From assembly GCA_045631305.1 (NCBI GenBank), contig JAZQUM010000053.1, positions 1 through 19,208 of the forward strand: DNA of 19,208 bases, read 5' to 3'. Below are positions 13,243-19,208 of this stretch, piece after piece. The stretch comes from JAZQUM01 sp045631305. Its GTDB lineage: Bacteria; Bacillota; Clostridia; Oscillospirales; Oscillospiraceae. The translations under genes and the position numbers were made by a program. Numbering within the stretch: the stretch's first letter is position 1; every line of letters starts with the position of its first letter. A model generated the notes under the pieces. That model ran no database searches, was not told the DNA's origin, and saw nothing but the letters and a program-made list of their open reading frames with translations.

Positions 13243-14592
13243 TTAGATATTTTTCACCAGTTCTGCCAATCTCTCGGCCACTTCAGATGCAATTTCTTCC
13301 GTCTTAGCTTCTACCATTACACGGATGAGAGCCTCAGTGCCGCTGGCACGAACCAGCACGCGGCCGCTGCCTGCAAGCTTAGCTTCCTCTTCCTTCACAG
13401 CAGCGAGAAGTTCAGCAGATTCCATCACGCGTTCCTTGGTGTTGTTGTAGGGAGAAACCTTCACATTGATCAGCACCTGAGGATAACGTGCGCAGCAGCT
13501 TGCCAGCTCGCTGGCCTTCTTGCCGGAGTTCTTCAGCACCTGCAGGAACTGCATCGCGGTAACTTCGCCGTCACCGGTGGTTGCAAATTCGGTGAAGATG
13601 GTGTGGCCGGACTGTTCGCCGCCGATGCGGAAACCACCTTCCAGCATAGCTTCCAGCACGTTTCTGTCACCAACGCTGGTGCAGATGAGGTCGATGCCGT
13701 TGTTGCGGCAGAATTCATGCAGACCCAGATTGCTCATAACGGTAGCAACCATGGTGTTACCATTGAGCTTGCCCTTAGCCTTCATATCGGTAGCGCAGAC
13801 AGCCAGCACCTGGTCACCGTCGATAAGTTCGCCCTTTTCGTCCAGGAACAGGCAGCGGTCAGCGTCGCCGTCAAAGGCAATACCCAGATCGTAGCCGCCG
13901 GAGAGCACCTTTTCGCGCAGCTTATCCATGTGAGTGGAGCCGCAGCCGTTATTGATGTTGATGCCGTCGGGAGAAGCGTGGATAATATCAGCTTCCAGCT
14001 TGAACTTGGCAAAAAGATCAGGAGCGGTAGCGGAAGCGGCGCCGTTTGCGCAGTCTACTGCCACGCGGAGACCTGCCAGGTCGCTTTCCACGCCGGAGGC
14101 CACGTAGTCCACATAATCAGCCTTCAGCTTGTGGGTGCCGCGAAGACGGCGGCCGATGGCATCCCCAGTCTTTACTGCCATCTCTTCACCGCTGAGGATC
14201 TTTTCTTCCACAGCCAGTTCCACTTCGTCGGGCAGCTTGTAGCCGCATTCGTTGAAGATCTTGATGCCGTTGTTATCAAAGGGATTGTGGGATGCGGAGA
14301 TCACGATACCTGCATCAGCCTTTTCTTTGATGGTGATATAAGCAACTGCAGGGGTGGGCACAGTGCCAAGAGGCATTACATCGCCGCCCATGGAGCAAAT
14401 GCCTGCGATAAGAGCGCATTCCAGCATATCGGAAGAAATGCGGGTGTCCTTACCGATGGTGATCACAGGGCGACGGCCGTTCTTCTCTTCCAGAACTGCA
14501 ACCACTGCCTGACCCACACGATAAGCGAGAGAAGCATCCAGAGTGTCGCCCACGATGCCGCGGATACCGTCAGTACCAAAAAGTTTACCCAT
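13243..14592 (-). CDS. glmM: Phosphoglucosamine mutase
   Basis: GlmM converts glucosamine-6-phosphate to glucosamine-1-phosphate for UDP-GlcNAc and peptidoglycan synthesis. The 449 residues begin M-G-K-L-F-G-T-D-G-I-R-G and carry the phosphoserine loop S-A-S-H-N-P with the active Ser101, the metal loop D-G-D-A-D at 241-245, the sugar-binding G-G-E-Q-S-G-H segment, and the C-terminal phosphate loop R-A-S-G-T-E. A GGAGG ribosome binding site lies 8-9 bases before the ATG. It follows ruvB by 17 bases and therefore probably ends the ruvCAB transcript. In many Bacillota glmM instead follows cdaA and ybbR; those genes are not in this window. Confidence 0.97.
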   Translation of the reverse strand: MGKLFGTDGIRGIVGDTLDASLAYRVGQAVVAVLEEKNGRRPVITIGKDTRISSDMLECALIAGICSMGGDVMPLGTVPTPAVAYITIKEKADAGIVISASHNPFDNNGIKIFNECGYKLPDEVELAVEEKILSGEEMAVKTGDAIGRRLRGTHKLKADYVDYVASGVESDLAGLRVAVDCANGAASATAPDLFAKFKLEADIIHASPDGININNGCGSTHMDKLREKVLSGGYDLGIAFDGDADRCLFLDEKGELIDGDQVLAVCATDMKAKGKLNGNTMVATVMSNLGLHEFCRNNGIDLICTSVGDRNVLEAMLEGGFRIGGEQSGHTIFTEFATTGDGEVTAMQFLQVLKNSGKKASELASCCARYPQVLINVKVSPYNNTKERVMESAELLAAVKEEEAKLAGSGRVLVRASGTEALIRVMVEAKTEEIASEVAERLAELVKNI

Positions 14593-14609
14593 AATTTTAT
14601 ACCTCCAAG

Positions 14610-15653
14610 TTAAATCTGAAGCTGATGTTGTTCGTTAAAATAGTCTTTGTGCAGATGCTCGTAAGCCTTCTGCGTAACGCAGCGGCCACGGGGCGTGCGG
14701 TTCAAGAAACCCAGCTGCATGAGATAGGGTTCATACACGTCTTCCAGCGTAACGGATTCTTCCCCAATGGTTGCCGCAAGAGTTTCAAGCCCCACAGGTC
14801 CGCCGCCATAGTTATCGATGATGGCGGTGAGCATGCGGCGGTCAACGGGATCGAGACCCAAAAAGTCGATCTCCAATGCGGAAAGAGCCTCATCTGCCAC
14901 CTCGCGGGTGATGATGCCGTTGGCCTTTACCTCCGCAAAGTCACGGACACGGCGCAGCATGCGGTTTGCGATACGGGGCGTGCCGCGGCTGCGCTTGGCG
15001 ATTTCAATGGCGCCTGCGTCCTCAATGGGAACGCCCAGGATCCCTGCGCTGCGGCTTACGATCTTGGCAAGCTCTTCGGGCGTATAAAGCTCCAGACGCA
15101 GCGTCACACCGAAGCGGTCACGCAAGGGCGCAGAAAGCTGGCCTGCGCGGGTGGTAGCACCGATAAGCGTGAATCGCGGCAGATCCAGACGGATGGAGTT
15201 GGCGCTGGGGCCTTTGCCCACGATGATGTCGATGACATAGTCCTCCATAGCGGGATAGAGGATCTCTTCCACCGCGCGGTTCAGGCGGTGGATCTCATCC
15301 ACAAAGAGGATGTCGCCTTCGTTGAGGTTGGTGAGAAGGGCTGCAAGGTCGCCGGGTTTTTCAATGGCAGGGCCGCTGGTGATGCGGATGTTAACGCCCA
15401 TCTCCTGCGCGATGATGCCTGCAAGGGTAGTCTTACCCAGACCGGGAGGCCCGTGGAACAGCACATGATCCAGCGCCTCTTCCCTTTTGCGGGCAGCCTG
15501 AATAAAGACCGAAAGATTCCCCTTGGCCTTTTCCTGCCCAATATATTCCGAAAGGGCCTTGGGGCGAAGGGAACCTTCCTGCACATCTTCGGAGAGGAAA
15601 GTCTTGGCCACAATAGGCTCTTCGTAAATATCCGTGCCGAAATCAATACTCAT
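14610..15653 (-). CDS. ruvB: Holliday junction branch migration ATPase RuvB
   Basis: RuvB forms hexameric AAA+ rings that drive branch migration with RuvA. The 347 residues include the start of the AAA+ core R-P-K-A-L-S-E-Y-I-G-Q, Walker A G-P-P-G-L-G-K-T-T at 68-76, Walker B D-E-I-H at 119-122, sensor 1 in G-A-T-T-R-A-G, the arginine-finger region P-L-R-D-R-F-G, sensor 2 R-G-T-P-R-I-A-N, and the C-terminal winged helix ending in R-T-P-R-G-R. The length is typical. A GAGGAC site precedes the ATG. It lies 26 bases after ruvA, so ruvC, ruvA and ruvB are one unit. Confidence 0.98.
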   Translation of the reverse strand: MSIDFGTDIYEEPIVAKTFLSEDVQEGSLRPKALSEYIGQEKAKGNLSVFIQAARKREEALDHVLFHGPPGLGKTTLAGIIAQEMGVNIRITSGPAIEKPGDLAALLTNLNEGDILFVDEIHRLNRAVEEILYPAMEDYVIDIIVGKGPSANSIRLDLPRFTLIGATTRAGQLSAPLRDRFGVTLRLELYTPEELAKIVSRSAGILGVPIEDAGAIEIAKRSRGTPRIANRMLRRVRDFAEVKANGIITREVADEALSALEIDFLGLDPVDRRMLTAIIDNYGGGPVGLETLAATIGEESVTLEDVYEPYLMQLGFLNRTPRGRCVTQKAYEHLHKDYFNEQHQLQI

Positions 15654-15679
15654 AAATCGTCCTCATATTCTAAGGTCCA

Positions 15680-16279
15680 TTACTTTACCATGCGCTTGAG
15701 ACTCTGGCGAATGATCTCTTCCAAAGAGAGATTAGCAACATCCAGACCCTTTATGGCGGCAGCAGCTTCCTGCGCGCTGTAACCCAGTACCGCAAGAGCC
15801 GCAGCGGCTTCGCCCGCCTTATCGGTATAGACGGCGCTGACAGACGCAGACCCCGTAGGCACAGTGAAGGCAGGCTGCTCTTTGGCGATCTTATCCTTGA
15901 GCTCCAGAATAATACGTTGGGCGATACGCTTGCCGATGCCGGGTGCCATGGTCAGGGTCTTTTCATCCCCTGTGACAATAGCCATAGCAAGGCTCTCGGG
16001 GGTACCCACGGACAAAATGGCAAGAGCCGCTTTGGGACCCACACCGCTGACGCTCAGCAGCATTTTGAAGCTGTTAAGTTCATTCTGAGTGGCAAAGCCG
16101 TAAAGATCGAAAATATCTTCCCCCACATTGAGGTAAGTATAGAGCTTGCCCTTCTGCCCTTTTTTCAAAGCGGCAAGGGTATTATTGGTGGTTTTGCAGG
16201 CATAGCCCACACCGCCGCAATCGATGACGGCGAGATACGGCAGGATCTCCGCTACCGTTCCTTCCACATAGTAAAACAT
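15680..16279 (-). CDS. ruvA: Holliday junction DNA-binding protein RuvA
   Basis: RuvA binds four-way junctions as a tetramer and loads RuvB. The 199 residues show the N-terminal OB fold starting M-F-Y-Y-V-E-G-T-V, two helix-hairpin-helix motifs (V-S-G-V-G-P-K-A-A near 79 and A-P-G-I-G-K-R-I-A near 114), a flexible linker near 140-150 and the C-terminal domain III (A-L-A-V-L-G-Y-S-A-Q-E-A) that contacts RuvB. An AAGGAG ribosome binding site lies just upstream, in the 16-base gap after ruvC. Confidence 0.97.
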   Translation of the reverse strand: MFYYVEGTVAEILPYLAVIDCGGVGYACKTTNNTLAALKKGQKGKLYTYLNVGEDIFDLYGFATQNELNSFKMLLSVSGVGPKAALAILSVGTPESLAMAIVTGDEKTLTMAPGIGKRIAQRIILELKDKIAKEQPAFTVPTGSASVSAVYTDKAGEAAAALAVLGYSAQEAAAAIKGLDVANLSLEEIIRQSLKRMVK

Positions 16280-16295
16280 GTTTTTCTCCTTATGA

Positions 16296-16808
16296 TCAGA
16301 CCGTTTCCGTCACTTCCGTCATCTGGGGAAGGCGGGAGGTCATGCTGCGGGAATGACAAATGGCAATGGCCAGCGCGTCGGCCGCGTCATCGGGTCGAGG
16401 AAGCGCATTGAGCTTTAAAAGGCGGCGGGTCATATCCATCATCTGCCGTTTTTCAGCTTTGCCGTAGCCTGTGATGGCCAGCTTTACCTGAGAGGGCGTG
16501 TATTCATAAAGCGGGATACCGCACTTTTCCGCCGCGAAAAGGATCACGCCACGACCGTGAGCAACGGCGATGCCCGTTGTGATGTTGGTGTTGAAGAAAA
16601 GCTCTTCCACGGCAATAACATCAGGTTTGAGCTTGGTGATCAGCTCCTCCACATCCTGCCCGATCTGATAAAGACGGCGGCTGAGAGGCAGCCCTGCGGG
16701 AGTGGTGATGGCACCGTAATGCAGCATATGAAGATTCTGCCCACGGTTTGCTTCGATCATGCCGAAACCGATGGTAGCATACCCGGGGTCGATACCCAGT
16801 ATCCGCAT
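16296..16808 (-). CDS. ruvC: Holliday junction resolvase RuvC
   Basis: RuvC is the endonuclease that cuts Holliday junctions. From the ATG at 16808 the protein has 170 residues and begins M-R-I-L-G-I-D-P-G, with the first catalytic Asp at residue 7. V-E-E-L-F-F-N-T-N with a catalytic Glu, and D-A-A-D-A-L-A with C-terminal catalytic Asp residues, complete the RNase H-like active site. The open frame reaches to 16835, but a G-rich ribosome binding site, seven Gs then AGGGG, lies 5 bases before the ATG at 16808 and decides the start. It is the first gene of the ruvCAB-glmM unit. Confidence 0.97.
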   Translation of the reverse strand: MRILGIDPGYATIGFGMIEANRGQNLHMLHYGAITTPAGLPLSRRLYQIGQDVEELITKLKPDVIAVEELFFNTNITTGIAVAHGRGVILFAAEKCGIPLYEYTPSQVKLAITGYGKAEKRQMMDMTRRLLKLNALPRPDDAADALAIAICHSRSMTSRLPQMTEVTETV

Positions 16809-16845
16809 TGGAGCCCCTCCCCCCCAAATTAGCATTTATGATAAC

Positions 16846-16874
16846 ATTATAACAAATTCCTTTTTCAATAGCAA
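16846..16874 (-). promoter_or_regulatory. Extended -10 promoter of the ruvC-ruvA-ruvB-glmM unit
   Basis: On the minus strand TTGCTA (16869-16874), a 17-base spacer and a perfect TATAAT (16846-16851) preceded by TGT, an extended -10 element. The start would be near 16839, about 31 bases before the ruvC ATG. No LexA-like operator was seen around it. Confidence 0.8.
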
Positions 16875-16917
16875 TAAATTTACAAAAATCGAACAGATGT
16901 TTTTTTACAATTTCCGC

Positions 16918-16953
16918 AAAAAAACCACCCTTTCCCTTGAAAAGAGTGGTTTT
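16918..16953 (-). terminator. Rho-independent terminator of the SpoIIM-like gene/xerD unit
   Basis: A 13-base stem with one C-A mismatch (16921-16933 with 16941-16953), a 7-base loop and seven Ts on the minus strand. The right arm touches the xerD stop codon. Confidence 0.85.
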
Positions 16954-17837
16954 TATGCTCTGGGGTGTGCTTTATGGTAAATATCTTTGAGCTGCTTTTT
17001 CACCACATGGGTGTAGATCTGGGTGGAAGAAATATCGGCATGCCCCATCATTTCCTGAATGGCATGGATATCGGCACCGTTTTCCAGCAGATGCACAGCG
17101 AAGGAGTGGCGCAGCGTATGAGGGGTGATCTCCTTTTCGATCTGAGCCTTTTCCTTGTAGTATTTGATGATCTTCCAGAAGCCCTGACGGCTCATGCGCT
17201 CGCCGCTCATGTTTACGAAGAGAGCTTCCTCCTCTTCCCCTGCGATCAGCTGGGGACGGATCTCTTTCACATAATCCTGCAGAGCACGGATAGCGGTGGA
17301 ATAAAGCGGGATGATGCGCTCTTTACCCTTGCTCTCGCAGCGGATAAAACCTGCTACAAGGTTCAAATCGGAAATATCAAGGCTGATCAATTCACTGACG
17401 CGGATGCCGGTCGCATAGAGAAGCTCCAGCATGGCGTGGTCACGGTAACCTTTGGCATCGGTGCACTGGGGCTGTTCCAGGAAAAGTTCCACTTCCTTGT
17501 TGGTAAGGATCTGGGGATACTTCCGCTCCACCTTGGCAGCAGCCACTCCCTTTGCGGGGTTCGTCTTCACATTGCCAACAGTAATCATGTACGCGTAGAA
17601 AGACTTCAAAGAAGCAAGGCAGCGGGTCACAGACGCAGCAGATTTCCCTTTACGCTTCATCATGAGAACATAGTCCTGCACGTGTTCGGTTTTGGCACGT
17701 TTGAGATCCATGCCGCTCTCTTTGAGATAAGCTTTAAACTGTGTCACGTCTCTTACATAAGAGGCAACGGTATTTTCAGAGGAATGCTTTTCTTCCATCA
17801 GATATAAACGGTAACTTTCAAGGTATGTAACACCCAC
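16953..17837 (-). CDS. xerD: Site-specific tyrosine recombinase XerD
   Basis: The 294-residue protein has the full tyrosine recombinase active site: Arg146, Lys170, His240, Arg243, His266 and nucleophile Tyr275, behind an N-terminal SAM-like core-binding domain (about 5-90). The length and the lack of extra domains fit XerC/XerD, which resolve chromosome dimers at dif, rather than a phage integrase. XerD is preferred over XerC because of the neighbouring SpoIIM-like gene, since spoIIM and xerD are close in Bacillus subtilis. The start is GTG at 17837 with GGAGG 8 bases before it. No attachment site or other phage gene is visible nearby. Confidence 0.9.
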   Translation of the reverse strand: MGVTYLESYRLYLMEEKHSSENTVASYVRDVTQFKAYLKESGMDLKRAKTEHVQDYVLMMKRKGKSAASVTRCLASLKSFYAYMITVGNVKTNPAKGVAAAKVERKYPQILTNKEVELFLEQPQCTDAKGYRDHAMLELLYATGIRVSELISLDISDLNLVAGFIRCESKGKERIIPLYSTAIRALQDYVKEIRPQLIAGEEEEALFVNMSGERMSRQGFWKIIKYYKEKAQIEKEITPHTLRHSFAVHLLENGADIHAIQEMMGHADISSTQIYTHVVKKQLKDIYHKAHPRA

Positions 17838-17855
17838 GGCGCATTCCTCCTTTCA

Positions 17856-18443
17856 TCAAAAATTCATTCCCGCAAGAACGCGGGACAAAAGCTGAGGCAC
17901 AAGAAATATCTCAAATAAAATACCTGCCCCCAGAACACCTGCCAGGCACAAAAACTGCGGTGTTTTTTTCACCTGCCGCGGTTTTCCCTGCCGGCGGGAC
18001 GGCAGCGCACGAAACGCCAAAACAAAACAGCACGGTAAAACCAGTACCGATCGAATGCCTAAAACACAAAGCGCCACCCACACACCGCTTTTTCCGAAAG
18101 CCGCCAGAAACGCCGCCACGGAAAACGAAAGTTCCGCACCAATAAACAACATGAAAAGCGGCAGCAATCCTGCCCCTAACGGGATCAGGGTCAAACCCAG
18201 CACCAAAAGCGGATAGCGGAAATAAAGGCTTGCAGCTACCCATGGCGAAACAGCATCGATTGAACTGCTATGCGTTAAAAAAGCGCTTAGATAAAGCGCT
18301 AACTCCTCTGCTGCATTCATACGATCACAAAGAAACCTTCCGCTTAAAACGCCAAACGCGAAAAAAATAAGCAGAAGTGCTCCGTAACCAAATTCCACTC
18401 CACAGGAGAAAAAAGCCGGAGCTTTCCGCGGCCGATTTTCCAT
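17856..18443 (-). CDS. Membrane protein resembling stage II sporulation protein M
   Basis: The protein (195 residues from the ATG at 18443, which has GAGG 7 bases upstream; 18446 is a second choice) has about five hydrophobic segments, near 18-38, 76-97, 98-116, 120-146 and 164-186. The first helix ending F-G-V-L-S-G-R, and the run L-I-P-L-G-A-G-L-L-P-L-F-M-L-F-I-G, resemble SpoIIM, which works with SpoIID and SpoIIP in engulfment. The place directly upstream of xerD supports this, because spoIIM lies near xerD in other sporulators. The primary similarity is weak, so the call is tentative; an unrelated polytopic protein is possible. Four Cys residues and a basic loop near 149-160 are visible. 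A possible promoter lies at 18522-18550. Confidence 0.55.
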   Translation of the reverse strand: MENRPRKAPAFFSCGVEFGYGALLLIFFAFGVLSGRFLCDRMNAAEELALYLSAFLTHSSSIDAVSPWVAASLYFRYPLLVLGLTLIPLGAGLLPLFMLFIGAELSFSVAAFLAAFGKSGVWVALCVLGIRSVLVLPCCFVLAFRALPSRRQGKPRQVKKTPQFLCLAGVLGAGILFEIFLVPQLLSRVLAGMNF

Positions 18444-18521
18444 CATCTCACCTCGCCGCATTTTATGCAGCAAAAAGCAGGAAAAGACGCGCAAATAAAA
18501 ATGTAAACCGGGCGCTTAAAT

Positions 18522-18550
18522 AATATATTGCAAAAACCGCACTTGCGCAA
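18522..18550 (-). promoter_or_regulatory. Possible promoter of the SpoIIM-like gene/xerD unit
   Basis: TTGCGC (18545-18550), 17 bases and TATATT (18522-18527) on the minus strand, about 80 bases before the ATG. The -35 box matches only three of six, and no clear sigma-E or sigma-F sequence was found instead. Confidence 0.4.
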
Positions 18551-18595
18551 GGCAAAATAAGAAACTTTTTCTTTTTCGTAATTTATGACAAAATT

Positions 18596-18620
18596 TTATG
18601 TAAACATAATTATGTAAACA
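18596..18620. repeat. Tandem TTATGTAAACA repeat overlapping a 12-base palindrome; possible operator
   Basis: Two exact 11-base copies of TTATGTAAACA (18596-18606 and 18610-18620, allowing for the shared T-run before copy one) repeat with a 14-base period. The centre forms the perfect palindrome ACATAATTATGT (18604-18615). It lies about 45 bases upstream of the possible -35 box of the SpoIIM-like gene. No known operator was matched. Confidence 0.5.
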
Positions 18621-18667
18621 AGAAAAACCTTTATCGGATTCCCGTCCCTTCCCCACCTCACTCAGCA

Positions 18668-18704
18668 TATTTTGTGCAGCGAAATTCCTGCACCACACAA
18701 AATA
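18668..18704. repeat. Imperfect inverted repeat (hairpin with 5-base bulge)
   Basis: TATTTTG (18668-18674) pairs with CAAAATA (18698-18704), and TGCAG (18675-18679) with CTGCA (18688-18692); five bases (18693-18697) bulge on one side. There is no T-run, so it is not a terminator. Confidence 0.6.
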
Positions 18705-18725
18705 TTGCTTGCTGCCCACAAATAG

Positions 18726-18764
18726 AAAAAGTGCGGTTTGTCAAGCAACAAATCCACACTTTTT
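18726..18764 (-). terminator. Rho-independent terminator of the small membrane protein gene
   Basis: An inverted repeat (18726-18740 with 18749-18764) with one mismatch and one bulge ends in TTTTTCTATTTG on the minus strand. It lies 24 bases after the stop at 18789. Ts also follow on the plus strand, so it could act both ways. Confidence 0.7.
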
Positions 18765-18788
18765 AAAATTTTGGTGATTTTTACCACT

Positions 18789-19187
18789 TCACTTTTTTCG
18801 CCGTTTCTTCCCTCGATGCAGTGCCGCACCTCTCTCCCCCACCCCAGCCATAAGTGCTGCCACCGCACCCGCAACACACCCGGAATAAATCCACACCTGC
18901 GCTGTCGCCCCTTTGCTCTCACAGCAAAGGAACGCTGTAGCTGCATAGACCAAAAGCGCCGCCAACACCGCCCAGATTTTTTTCGTTTTCAAAAAAGCCC
19001 TTGCTAAGAGACCGCTGCAAAACACACCGAAAGCCCCTATTGCAAAATACAAACTGCCTGCCTCTTCCCCACCTATCTTTCCCCAAAGACACAGCAGCGC
19101 ACCGAGAAACAAAAAAAGAGCATATGCACCAACTGCACCCACAACCGTCAACGCTGCACCTTTGCCGTTTACACCCTTTCTGCGCAT
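18789..19187 (-). CDS. Small four-helix membrane protein, probably TIGR04086 family
   Basis: From the ATG at 19187, preceded by AAGGGAGG at 7-8 bases, the protein has 132 residues. Four hydrophobic segments lie near 11-36, 44-65, 70-88 and 97-116, with a basic N-terminus (M-R-R-K-G) and a strongly basic tail ending K-K-R-R-K-K. The spacing of helices, a short acidic loop (G-G-E-E) between the first two, and the small-residue-rich second helix followed by Lys-rich residues fit the TIGR04086 family of clostridial membrane proteins of unknown function. The match is by general pattern, not by a strong motif. Its promoter would lie beyond the window. A terminator follows directly, so it is the last gene of its transcript. 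Confidence 0.6.
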   Translation of the reverse strand: MRRKGVNGKGAALTVVGAVGAYALFLFLGALLCLWGKIGGEEAGSLYFAIGAFGVFCSGLLARAFLKTKKIWAVLAALLVYAATAFLCCESKGATAQVWIYSGCVAGAVAALMAGVGERGAALHRGKKRRKK

Positions 19188-19208
19188 AAAAAATACCTCC
19201 CTTGTCAC

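Larger units (their letters stand above)
18447..18788. other. 342-base intergenic region without a supported gene
   Basis: Apart from the promoter, direct repeat, imperfect hairpin and terminator listed separately, I see nothing here. The only open frame of note (18516-18719, minus strand) would start at a GTG without a ribosome binding site and has no recognisable motif. The left half, about 18490-18620, is markedly AT-rich compared with the surrounding genes. Confidence 0.7.

Noticed and set aside
14625..15782. A 385-residue plus-strand open frame opposite ruvB
   Set aside because: Antisense shadow; ruvB has all its motifs on the minus strand. The similar frame opposite glmM (13603-14613) was rejected for the same reason.
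16953..17837. The tyrosine recombinase as a marker of a mobile element
   Set aside because: Size and domain layout fit housekeeping XerD, its neighbour looks like SpoIIM, and no attachment site, phage or transfer gene lies nearby.
18516..18719. A 67-residue minus-strand open frame in the intergenic gap
   Set aside because: GTG start without a ribosome binding site, no motif, and it spans the imperfect hairpin, direct repeat and putative promoter.
1..19208. CRISPR arrays, tRNA genes, rRNA genes, riboswitches or T-boxes
   Set aside because: No regularly spaced repeats, tRNA-like TTCGA arms, rRNA segments or riboswitch cores were seen in any intergenic stretch.

Overview
The window reads as a stretch of core chromosome from a spore-forming member of the Bacillota, most likely class Clostridia. 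The grounds are sigH (Spo0H), yunB, a SpoIIM-like gene next to xerD, a TIGR04086-type membrane protein, strong AGGAGG-type ribosome binding sites and an A-type RNase P RNA. No plasmid, phage, insertion sequence or CRISPR array was seen. Almost every gene lies on the minus strand; only rnpB and thpR are on the plus strand.

Layout from left to right. (1) 1-6974, minus strand, read from right to left: murD, yunB, ligA, mutT, def, a DUF5714 gene, a rhodanese lipoprotein gene, yaaA and the 5' part of an arsenate-reductase-like gene. Gaps are 0-26 bases, with several 4-base ATGA stop/start overlaps, so this is probably one operon from a promoter just upstream of murD. It mixes cell-wall synthesis, sporulation, DNA replication and repair, nucleotide-pool cleaning, N-terminal protein processing and redox or stress functions. 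The ligA gene carries an in-frame TAA at codon 522 of about 660, the most striking anomaly in the window. (2) 7031-7475: a back-to-back divergent promoter pair, rnpB on the plus strand and its terminator. (3) 7475-8992: a MocR-type (GntR plus aminotransferase) regulator with its own promoter. (4) 9007-11230: trmK, a NIF3-family gene and yebC. (5) 11243-11856: thpR on the plus strand with promoter and terminator. (6) 11855-12180: a small DUF1858 protein with its own promoter. (7) 12206-13245: sigH with two tandem promoters, then a four-CxxC zinc-ribbon protein. (8) 13243-16874: ruvC-ruvA-ruvB-glmM behind an extended -10 promoter. (9) 16918-18550: a SpoIIM-like membrane protein gene and xerD. 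(10) 18551-19208: a repeat- and hairpin-bearing intergenic region and a small four-helix membrane protein.

Most genes are ordinary housekeeping genes, and no multi-gene system without a known counterpart was found. The observations most worth a second look are the ligA stop codon; the sigH promoters, one of which would give an essentially leaderless mRNA; the deformylase with Met in place of the motif-I Gln; the 17-cysteine DUF5714 protein beside a rhodanese lipoprotein; and the direct repeat and imperfect hairpin in the 342-base gap upstream of the SpoIIM-like gene. Promoters, terminators and start codons were read by eye; no searches were run.
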